A stretch of 5,580 nt of DNA, taken from Gemmatimonadaceae bacterium. Its GTDB lineage: Bacteria; Gemmatimonadota; Gemmatimonadetes; Gemmatimonadales; Gemmatimonadaceae. The first letter of the stretch is position 1. Each line of letters starts with the position of its first letter. The stretch is taken from positions 1 through 5,580 of the forward strand of contig JAICUE010000202.1 in the NCBI GenBank assembly GCA_025936015.1, given 5' to 3'. The notes under the pieces were generated by a model that was given only the letters and a program-made list of their open reading frames with translations, was not told where the DNA came from and did no database searches. Positions 1 to 5,339 of this stretch are shown in pieces. The translations under genes were made by a program, and so were the position numbers.

Positions 1-1
1 C

Positions 2-979
2 TTCGGCGTCTGGGTGCATCACATGTTCGCGACCGGCCTGCCGCAGCTGTCGATGAGCTTCTTCAGCGGCGCGAGCATGACGGTGTCGATCCCGAGCGCG
101 ATCCAGATCTTCGCCTGGATCGCGACGATGTGGTACGGCCGTGTCGTCTTCAAGACGCCGATGCTGTTCGCGATCGCGTTCGTCTTCCAGTTCGTGATCG
201 GCGGGATCTCGGGGGTGATGACGGCGGCGATCCCCTTCGATTTCCAGGCGCACGACACCTACTTCGTCGTCGCGCACATCCACTACGTGCTGGCCGGCGG
301 CTCGGCGTTCGCCGTCTTCGCGGGCCTCTACTACTGGTACCCGAAGATCACCGGGCGGATGCTCGGCGAGACGTCAGGCAAGGCGAGCTTCTGGGTGATG
401 TTCGTCGGCTTCAACGTCGCGTTCTTCCCGATGCACGTCGCCGGGCTGCTCGGCATGCCGCGCCGGGTCTACACCTACCTGCCGGGGCTCGGGCTCGAGA
501 CGGCGAACATGCTGTCGACGATCGGCGCGGTCACCTTCGCGTTAGGCGTCGCGATCACGCTCTGGAACGTGATCGCCAGCCGGCGGACCGGCGCACTGGC
601 CGGCGACAACCCGTGGGGTGCGGCGACGCTCGAGTGGGCGACGTCCTCGCCGCCGGAGGATTACAACTTCGGCCACATGCCGGTCATCAGCAGCCGCGAG
701 CCGCTCTGGGACAATGGCGTGATCCCGGGGCCGGCCTACGATGAAGGGCGGCTGACGCCGCGGACCTCGCCGCTCGACGCGGAGCTCGAGCGGGTGATCG
801 AGATGCCGGAGGACAATCTCTGGACGCTGGTGCTCTCGGTCGCGCTGCTCCTCTGCGCCGCCGGGCTGCTCGTCCGCTGGTACGGGCTGGCGATCGCCGG
901 GTTGGTGCTGACGCTGATCTCGATGGCGCGGTGGGCGTGGCCGTCGAAGGGGCACAAGGTGCTGGAGACGGAGGCATGA
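2..979 (+). CDS. ctaD: Cytochrome c oxidase subunit I, C-terminal part (5' end outside window)
   Basis: Catalytic subunit of an aa3/caa3-type heme-copper oxidase, which reduces O2 to water in the inner membrane and pumps protons. The reading frame is open from base 2, so the N-terminal half lies upstream; 325 residues are visible. The His-His pair at 17-22 matches the CuB ligands (bovine H290/H291). The segment HDTYFVVAHIH at 251-283 carries the Mg-site His-Asp, the heme a3 ligand (275-277) and the heme a ligand (281-283). GMPRR near 451-465 is the arginine pair that holds the heme propionates. After the usual SSPPEDYNF segment come two extra hydrophobic stretches (about 820-950), as in long caa3-type subunits. 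Oddity: the K-channel lysine (bovine K319) is Gln here, codon 104-106. The active-site Tyr and the D-channel lie outside the window. The stop overlaps the next ATG (ATGA, 976-979). Family identity is certain; the A1/A2 subtype cannot be judged. Confidence 0.97.
   Translation, partial: FGVWVHHMFATGLPQLSMSFFSGASMTVSIPSAIQIFAWIATMWYGRVVFKTPMLFAIAFVFQFVIGGISGVMTAAIPFDFQAHDTYFVVAHIHYVLAGGSAFAVFAGLYYWYPKITGRMLGETSGKASFWVMFVGFNVAFFPMHVAGLLGMPRRVYTYLPGLGLETANMLSTIGAVTFALGVAITLWNVIASRRTGALAGDNPWGAATLEWATSSPPEDYNFGHMPVISSREPLWDNGVIPGPAYDEGRLTPRTSPLDAELERVIEMPEDNLWTLVLSVALLLCAAGLLVRWYGLAIAGLVLTLISMARWAWPSKGHKVLETEA
540..547 (+). repeat. CGTTAGGC octamer, copy 1
   Basis: In ctaD, read as Ala-Leu-Gly with the rare Leu codon TTA. 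One of seven identical octamers in the window (see findings). Confidence 0.7.
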
Positions 980-1623
980 CGTCCATTCCGTTCCGCTCGC
1001 GGGGACCCGGGCGCCGGCTGCCGCGCGGTGCCGCGCTCAAGCTGCTCCCCCCGCCACCCAGCTCGAGCAAGGACATCGCCTGGTGGGCGATGGCATTGGT
1101 CTGCGCGACGGAGGCGGCATTCTTCGCCTACCTCATCATGTCGTACTTCTATCTCGGGCTGCGCAGCCCGACCTGGCCGCCGCCGGGGATCGACGAGCCG
1201 ACGCTGAAGCTCCCGCTGATCATGACCGGCACGTTGATCCTGAGCAGCGTCGCGGTCTGGTGGGGAGAGCATGGGATCAAGCACGGGCGCCGCGGCCAGC
1301 TCGTCGCCGGCCTGATCGCCGGCATCGCGTTAGGCATCGCCTTCCTCGCGATGCAATACCGCGAATATCACGAGAAGCTGCGCCACTTCCTCCCGCAGAC
1401 CCACAGCTACGCATCGATCTTCTACACCACGACCGGCTTTCACGGGGCGCACGTCGCCTTCGGCTTGTTGATGCTGCTCTTCACGCTCTGGCGCGCGGTG
1501 CTCGGTCACTTCGACGCCGAGGAGCACACCGCGGTGAAGACGACGTCGCTGTACTGGCATTTCGTCGACGGAGTCTGGCTGACGATCATCATCTCGATCT
1601 ATGTCTCTCCGCGCTTCTACTGA
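976..1623 (+). CDS. ctaE: Cytochrome c oxidase subunit III (five-helix form)
   Basis: Membrane subunit of the heme-copper oxidase; it stabilises the catalytic subunit and supports proton uptake. The product is 215 residues, the short bacterial form that lacks the first two helices of the mitochondrial protein. Predicted helices are about 34-58, 79-96, 108-126, 147-176 and 193-210. Diagnostic motifs are TEAAFFAYL (Glu46 corresponds to the conserved DCCD-reactive glutamate), TTTGFHGAHV (152-160) and YWHFVDGVWL (193-202). The basic, proline-rich N-terminus (residues 5-28) should be cytoplasmic. I chose ATG 976 because it overlaps the ctaD stop as ATGA and has purine-rich GGAGACGGAGG (964-974) just upstream. 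An in-frame GTG at 931 would add 15 residues from inside ctaD and is unlikely. The 3' end overlaps the next gene by 23 nt, so the two are probably co-translated. Confidence 0.96.
   Translation: MTSIPFRSRGPGRRLPRGAALKLLPPPPSSSKDIAWWAMALVCATEAAFFAYLIMSYFYLGLRSPTWPPPGIDEPTLKLPLIMTGTLILSSVAVWWGEHGIKHGRRGQLVAGLIAGIALGIAFLAMQYREYHEKLRHFLPQTHSYASIFYTTTGFHGAHVAFGLLMLLFTLWRAVLGHFDAEEHTAVKTTSLYWHFVDGVWLTIIISIYVSPRFY
1328..1335 (+). repeat. CGTTAGGC octamer, copy 2
   Basis: In ctaE, helix 3 region, read as Ala-Leu-Gly with TTA for Leu119. Confidence 0.7.
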
Positions 1624-2107
1624 GAACCCGCCGGTTGCCGGCCCGCCCGGGATGCCGCCGTCGCCGCCGGTGTCGAAGAGCCGGCTCTGGCTCGGAATCG
1701 CTGTCGCGCCGCTCGCGTGGGCGCTCTCGGAGCTGGTCGGCTACATGCTCGTCTCGCGGAGCTGCGAGCCGGGATGGAACGGGCTCTCGGCGCACGGCGT
1801 CCGGCAGCCGGGAGTGGTGCTGACGACGATCGCGATTGTCATGGCGATCGTCGCGCTCGGCGCGTTCCTGCTGGCCGCCGGAAGCTGGCGCGCGGTCGGC
1901 CGCGGCGTCGCGCCTAACGATCGGGCGACGCGGGCGGCGAGCGGCGCCGAGCTGCCCGAGGATGTGCCGCTCGCGCCGGCGCCGGAGTGGACGCGGGCGC
2001 GCTTCATGGCGTTCGCCGGGATGTTCACCAGCGCGCTCTGCGGACTCGGCATCCTTTTCTGGAGCGTGCCGTCGTTCCTCGTCGACGTGTGCAACCAGGT
2101 GCGCTGA
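1601..2107 (+). CDS. Unrecognised three-helix membrane protein of the oxidase cluster
   Basis: A 168-residue protein that I cannot assign to a named family. A proline-rich N-terminus (residues 9-24) precedes predicted helices at about 29-51, 71-96 and 133-160. The loop at 97-131 is Arg-rich, so it is probably cytoplasmic. That would place the loop with Cys55 and His65, and the C-terminal tail with Cys164, on the periplasmic side, where the two Cys could form a disulfide or bind copper (inference). It lies between ctaE and ctaG, where caa3 operons usually have the small three-helix subunit IV (ctaF). Helix count and position fit that role, but the sequence does not look like the typical subunit IV family to me. 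The start is uncertain: ATG 1601 overlaps ctaE by 23 nt without a clear ribosome binding site, and in-frame ATG 1652 and GTG 1670 are alternatives that leave all helices intact. The stop overlaps the next start by one base (TGATG). Confidence 0.85.
   Translation: MSLRASTENPPVAGPPGMPPSPPVSKSRLWLGIAVAPLAWALSELVGYMLVSRSCEPGWNGLSAHGVRQPGVVLTTIAIVMAIVALGAFLLAAGSWRAVGRGVAPNDRATRAASGAELPEDVPLAPAPEWTRARFMAFAGMFTSALCGLGILFWSVPSFLVDVCNQVR
1912..1919 (-). repeat. CGTTAGGC octamer, copy 3 (reverse strand)
   Basis: The + strand reads GCCTAACG inside the three-helix membrane protein and encodes Pro105-Asn106 in its cytoplasmic loop. This is the only reverse-oriented copy. It shows the signal is a DNA word, not an Ala-Leu-Gly codon preference. 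Confidence 0.7.
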
Positions 2108-3372
2108 TGAACGCCGCCGCCTGGATCGATGCGCTGCGCGACGCCGAGCCGGGAATCGTGATGCCGCTGGTCGCGGCCGCGCTGCTCTATGCGTGGGGGG
2201 TGCGCGCGGTCTGGCGACGAGCGGGTCGCGGACACGGAGTGTCGATTCGGCAGGCGCTGCTCTTCGCGACGGGCATCGCGACGCTCGCGCTCGCGCTGCT
2301 CTCCCCGCTCGACACGGTGAGCGAGGAGCTGTTCTCGGCGCACATGATCCAGCACATGGTGCTGATCTGCATCGCGCCGCCGCTGCTCGTGCTCGGCGCG
2401 CCGATGGTCGCCTTCAGCTGGGCGATGCCGAGGGCGCTGCGGATGCGGGCGCACGGCTGGTGGCAGCACGCGCCGTCGGCGCGCGGCGCGGTGTCGGGCG
2501 CGACGGCGCTGCTGCTCTCGCCGTGGCTGGTGTGGATCCCGCACGCGATCGCGATCTGGGCGTGGCACATGCCGGGGCCGTACCAGCTCGCCCTGCGGAG
2601 CGAGACGATGCACGCCGCCGAGCATGGCTGCTTCCTCGGAACCGCGCTGCTCCTCTGGTGGGCGGTGCTCCGGCCGCACGGTGCGCGGCGCGAAGGGTAC
2701 GCGGCTGGCATCCTCGTGCTGCTGGCGACGGCGATGCACACCGGAGCGTTAGGCGCTCTGCTCGTCTTCGCCCGCGCGCCGTGGTATCCGCTGCAGGCGG
2801 CTGGGGTGTCGGCGTGGGGACTGACGCCACTCGAGGACCAGCAGCTGGCGGGGCTGATCATGTGGATTCCCGGCGGCTTCATCTACCTCATCGCGTCGAG
2901 CTGGCTCTTCCTCGGCTGGATCGGCGACGACGACACGCGACAGCGGAGTCGGCGCGTGCATCGGCCGACACTCGTCACGCCGAAAGCTTCGGCCGGTGCG
3001 CCGGCGCTGCGGGTGATGGCGATCGCCGCCATCGCCGTCGCGTTAGGCAGCGCGAGCGGCTGCCGGCGGCGCGCGGCGATTGCAGTCCCGGGGGGCGATC
3101 CCGATCGCGGCGCGAAGGAGCTCGCCGGCTTCGGTTGCGGCTCGTGCCACACCATCGCCGGCGTGCAGGGCGCGCATGGCGAGGTCGGACCGCCGCTGAC
3201 CGGAATCGGCGAGCGGTCGATGATCGCCGGTGAAGCACCGAACACCCCGGAGAATCTCATTCGCTGGATCGAGAATCCGCAGACGATCGAGCCGAACACG
3301 GCGATGCCGAACCTCGGCGTCGGCAATCAGGCAGCGCGCGACATGGCGGCATACCTGTACACACTGCGGTGA
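2107..3372 (+). CDS. ctaG: CtaG-type oxidase assembly factor fused to a C-terminal cytochrome c domain
   Basis: The 421-residue product has two parts. Residues 1-280 are the caa3-type CtaG membrane domain, linked to copper delivery and maturation of the oxidase. It has about seven helices (17-36, 50-66, 80-104, 130-152, 171-190, 200-225, 249-275). Family-type motifs are HMIQHMVL (His79, His83) followed by PPLLVLGAP, then WHMPGPY and AAEHGCF. A basic linker (residues 278-297) leads to an eighth hydrophobic segment (301-318) and then a class I cytochrome c domain. That domain has the heme motif CGSCH at 344-348 and a probable axial Met400 (AMP). The stretch NTPENLIRWIENPQ resembles the cytochrome domain of caa3 subunit II. 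With seven helices plus one, the heme domain should be periplasmic. ATG 2107 overlaps the previous stop, with AGGTG at 2097-2101 as a weak ribosome binding site. CtaG is usually a stand-alone protein, so the fusion is the notable point. Confidence 0.92.
   Translation: MNAAAWIDALRDAEPGIVMPLVAAALLYAWGVRAVWRRAGRGHGVSIRQALLFATGIATLALALLSPLDTVSEELFSAHMIQHMVLICIAPPLLVLGAPMVAFSWAMPRALRMRAHGWWQHAPSARGAVSGATALLLSPWLVWIPHAIAIWAWHMPGPYQLALRSETMHAAEHGCFLGTALLLWWAVLRPHGARREGYAAGILVLLATAMHTGALGALLVFARAPWYPLQAAGVSAWGLTPLEDQQLAGLIMWIPGGFIYLIASSWLFLGWIGDDDTRQRSRRVHRPTLVTPKASAGAPALRVMAIAAIAVALGSASGCRRRAAIAVPGGDPDRGAKELAGFGCGSCHTIAGVQGAHGEVGPPLTGIGERSMIAGEAPNTPENLIRWIENPQTIEPNTAMPNLGVGNQAARDMAAYLYTLR
2747..2754 (+). 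repeat. CGTTAGGC octamer, copy 4
   Basis: In the CtaG membrane domain, read as Ala-Leu-Gly with TTA for Leu, in the sixth predicted helix. Confidence 0.7.
3016..3372 (+). other. caa3-like cytochrome c domain within the CtaG fusion
   Basis: Domain-level note inside the CtaG gene, in the same frame with no intervening stop. It begins with an in-frame ATG (residue 304) and a hydrophobic run ending ASGC (Cys319). Taken alone, this could pass for a lipoprotein signal peptide with a weak lipobox (Ala at -3). No purine-rich ribosome binding site lies ahead of 3016 (the bases are GCGCTGCGGGTG), which favours translation as a fusion over a separate gene. It may be the relic of a formerly independent lipoprotein cytochrome c whose signal peptide became a transmembrane linker (inference). 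Heme Cys344 and Cys347 bind covalently, His348 is the proximal ligand and Met400 the likely distal one. Spacing of 52 residues between the axial ligands is normal for small class I cytochromes c. Confidence 0.85.
3041..3048 (+). repeat. CGTTAGGC octamer, copy 5
   Basis: In the hydrophobic linker segment of the CtaG-cytochrome fusion, read as Ala-Leu-Gly (residues 312-314). Confidence 0.7.
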
Positions 3373-3398
3373 CGGCGATGGCCGCGCCGATGATCGCA

Positions 3399-3404
3399 AG
3401 GAGG
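3399..3404 (+). promoter_or_regulatory. Strong Shine-Dalgarno sequence of the methanol dehydrogenase gene
   Basis: AGGAGG, within the longer AAGGAGGTG (3398-3406), is an almost full complement of the 16S rRNA 3' end. It sits nine bases before ATG 3414. This decides the start over the upstream in-frame GTG 3369, ATG 3378 and ATG 3390, which lack such a site. It is the best ribosome binding site in the window and lies in the only intergenic gap, so this gene may be translated more strongly than its neighbours. Confidence 0.9.
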
Positions 3405-3413
3405 TGGGAAGCG

Positions 3414-5339
3414 ATGCGGGAGTCTGACTCGGGAAGATGGTCGGCCGCGATAGCGGTGCTCGCCGCCGGTGCGATCGTCGCCGGATGCTCGAAGGGGCCC
3501 GGCGCCGACTCGCGCGACGGGCATCGCGACACCACCGCCGATGCGCGCGCCGCACTCGAGGCGCCGCGCACCGATTCGGTGCACGGATCATTGACCGGTA
3601 CGCTCCCCGGCCCCGTCGTCGGCGCGATTCCGGCCGGCGCCGATCACGGTGCGAAGCCTGGCGAATGGACGATGCCCGGCCGCGATTACGTGAACAGCCG
3701 CTACAGCCCGTTAGGCGAGATCAACACGTCGAACGTCGCGCACCTCAAGGTCGCGACCTCGATGTCGGCCGGTGTGCTCAACGGGATGGAGGGACAGCCG
3801 CTCGTCATCGGCACGACGATGTACGTCGTCACGCCCTTTCCGAACGTGCTCGTCGCGGTCGACCTGACGAAGCCCGGCGGCGCGTTGAAGTGGAAGTACG
3901 AGCCGAACCCCGATCCGCGCTCGGTCGGCATCGCCTGCTGCGACGTCGTGAATCGCGGCGCGGTGTACGCCGACGGGAAGATCATCTACAGCCTGCTCGA
4001 CGCCGAGACCGTCGCCGTGGACGCGGCGACCGGCAAGCAGGTCTGGCGGACGAAGGTCGGCGACATCAATCGCGGCGAGACCTTCACCTCCGCACCGATG
4101 GTCGTCGGCGACAACGTCTTCGTCGGCAACGCCGGCGGTGAGCTCGGCGTACGGGGATACATCGCCGCGCTCGACCTGAAGACGGGCGCGGTCAAGTGGC
4201 GTGCCTACTCCACCGGCTCCGACGCCGACGTGAAGATCGGCTCCGATTTCCACCCGTTCTATGCGAAGGATCAGGGGAAGGACCTCGGCGAGAAGACGTG
4301 GGGCGGCGACCAGTGGAAGCTCGGCGGCGGCACGACGTGGGGGTGGATCTCCTACGATCCGGAGACGAAGCTGATCTTCTACGCGACGGGAAATCCCGGC
4401 GTCTGGAATCCCGACCTGCGACCCGGCGACAACAAGTGGTCGATCACCCTCTTCGCGCGCGATCCCGAGACGGGGAACGCGAAGTGGGCGTACCAGTTCG
4501 TCGCGCACGATGCGTGGGACTACGACGAGATCATGGAGAACATCCTCGTCGACATGCCCTTCAACGGGAAGACACGGAAGCTGCTCGTCCACCCGGGACG
4601 CACCGGATTCGCCTACACCTTCGATCGCGAGACGGGCGAGTTGCTCGCGGCGAACACCTTCCAGCCGACGAACTGGGCGAGCGCCGTCGACCTCAAGACT
4701 GGAAAGCCGCTCGAGGACCCGACCAAGCGGACGCACCAGGGGACGGTGACGCGCGACATCTGTCCGTCTTCGACTGGAGCGAAAGACCAGCAGCCGTCGG
4801 CGTTCTCGCCGCGCACGGGGCTCGTCTACATCCCGGCACACAACGTCTGCATGGACTACGAGGGCGTCGAGGCGAACTACATCGCCGGCACTCCGTACCT
4901 CGGCGCGAGCGTGAAGATGTATCCCGGACCCGGCGGCTATCGCGGTGAGCTCGTCGCCTGGGATCCGATCAAGGCGCAGAAGCTCTGCGGAGTGAAGGAA
5001 GACCTGCCGCTCTGGAGTGGCGTGCTCGCCACCGCCGGTGACGTGGTCTTCTACGGGACGATGGACGGCTGGTTCAAGGCGATCGACGCGCGCACCTGCG
5101 CCGAATTGTGGAAGATGAAAGTCGCATCGGGGGTGATTGGAAACCCGATCGCCTACACCGGGCCGGACGGCAAGGAGTACATCGCCGTCTACTCGGGGAT
5201 CGGCGGGTGGATGGGTGCCGTCGCCTTCCCCGACATCTCGACCGATGACCCGTACACCGCGTTAGGCGTCGCCGGCGCGGTGCCCGACCTGAAGATGAAG
5301 ACAGCGCCGGGAGGAGTGCTCTATGTCTTCACACTCTGA
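3414..5339 (+). CDS. xoxF: Lanthanide-type PQQ methanol/alcohol dehydrogenase (XoxF-like), predicted lipoprotein
   Basis: An eight-bladed propeller quinoprotein that oxidises methanol or related alcohols in the periplasm and passes electrons to a c-type cytochrome. The product is 641 residues. Residues 1-25 form a lipoprotein signal: short N-region, hydrophobic 11-23, lipobox VAGC with Cys25. A polar linker of about 55 residues follows, then the conserved domain from about residue 83. Visible hallmarks are the vicinal cysteines Cys175-Cys176 (CCDVVNRG), metal ligand Glu243 (GGELGVRG), Trp in GGTTWGW beside PQQ, Asn327 (TGNPG), catalytic Asp369, and Asp371 two residues later. Asp at that +2 position separates lanthanide enzymes from calcium MxaF, which has Ala. 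Arg396 matches the active-site arginine, but its context is GRTG, not the usual DRNG. CPSS...NVCMDYEG holds the second disulfide pair. The start is set by the Shine-Dalgarno at 3399. Methanol as substrate is inferred from family; ethanol or other alcohols are possible. The lipid anchor is unusual, since known methanol dehydrogenases are mostly soluble. Confidence 0.93.
   Translation: MRESDSGRWSAAIAVLAAGAIVAGCSKGPGADSRDGHRDTTADARAALEAPRTDSVHGSLTGTLPGPVVGAIPAGADHGAKPGEWTMPGRDYVNSRYSPLGEINTSNVAHLKVATSMSAGVLNGMEGQPLVIGTTMYVVTPFPNVLVAVDLTKPGGALKWKYEPNPDPRSVGIACCDVVNRGAVYADGKIIYSLLDAETVAVDAATGKQVWRTKVGDINRGETFTSAPMVVGDNVFVGNAGGELGVRGYIAALDLKTGAVKWRAYSTGSDADVKIGSDFHPFYAKDQGKDLGEKTWGGDQWKLGGGTTWGWISYDPETKLIFYATGNPGVWNPDLRPGDNKWSITLFARDPETGNAKWAYQFVAHDAWDYDEIMENILVDMPFNGKTRKLLVHPGRTGFAYTFDRETGELLAANTFQPTNWASAVDLKTGKPLEDPTKRTHQGTVTRDICPSSTGAKDQQPSAFSPRTGLVYIPAHNVCMDYEGVEANYIAGTPYLGASVKMYPGPGGYRGELVAWDPIKAQKLCGVKEDLPLWSGVLATAGDVVFYGTMDGWFKAIDARTCAELWKMKVASGVIGNPIAYTGPDGKEYIAVYSGIGGWMGAVAFPDISTDDPYTALGVAGAVPDLKMKTAPGGVLYVFTL
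3709..3716 (+). repeat. CGTTAGGC octamer, copy 6
   Basis: In the dehydrogenase gene, read as Pro-Leu-Gly in the conserved RYSPLGEI segment, with TTA for Leu100. Confidence 0.7.
5260..5267 (+). repeat. CGTTAGGC octamer, copy 7
   Basis: Near the 3' end of the dehydrogenase gene, read as Ala-Leu-Gly with TTA for Leu617. Confidence 0.7.
5312..5316 (+). promoter_or_regulatory. Shine-Dalgarno sequence of the downstream lipoprotein cytochrome gene
   Basis: AGGAG, within GGGAGGAG (5309-5316), lies six bases before ATG 5323 and inside the end of the dehydrogenase coding sequence. It supports a start at 5323 over the second in-frame ATG at 5350, and implies re-initiation by ribosomes finishing the dehydrogenase. 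Confidence 0.85.

Noticed and set aside
931..975. GTG 931 as start of subunit III
   Set aside because: It lies inside ctaD and adds an Ala/Gly-rich stretch. ATG 976 with the ATGA overlap is the standard arrangement.
1741..2739. Reverse-strand open frame of 332 codons opposite the membrane protein and CtaG
   Set aside because: Low-complexity Arg/His/Glu-rich translation with no ribosome binding site or domain. A shadow of codon bias.
1836..3233. Forward open frame of 465 codons overlapping the CtaG fusion in another frame
   Set aside because: Its translation is Arg/Ala-rich noise, while the CtaG frame has helices, family motifs and a heme site.
3369..3413. Upstream starts of the dehydrogenase (GTG 3369, overlapping the CtaG stop; ATG 3378; ATG 3390)
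   Set aside because: None has a ribosome binding site, and they would put a non-signal extension before the lipoprotein signal. The AGGAGG at 3399 fits ATG 3414.
3373..3413. Possible internal promoter or terminator in the 41-nt gap
   Set aside because: No -10/-35 pair, hairpin or T-run is visible. The gap is explained by the Shine-Dalgarno sequence.
3711..4841. Long open frame on the reverse strand (376 codons) opposite the dehydrogenase
   Set aside because: Arg- and Val-rich translation with no recognisable motif, lying fully opposite a strongly conserved gene. Typical of GC-rich DNA.
542..5264. TTA codons as a tRNA-based regulatory switch (as with bldA in Streptomyces)
   Set aside because: All in-frame TTA codons fall in the repeated octamer, and one octamer lies in reverse orientation with no TTA codon. 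A DNA-word explanation fits better, and nothing else suggests Streptomyces.
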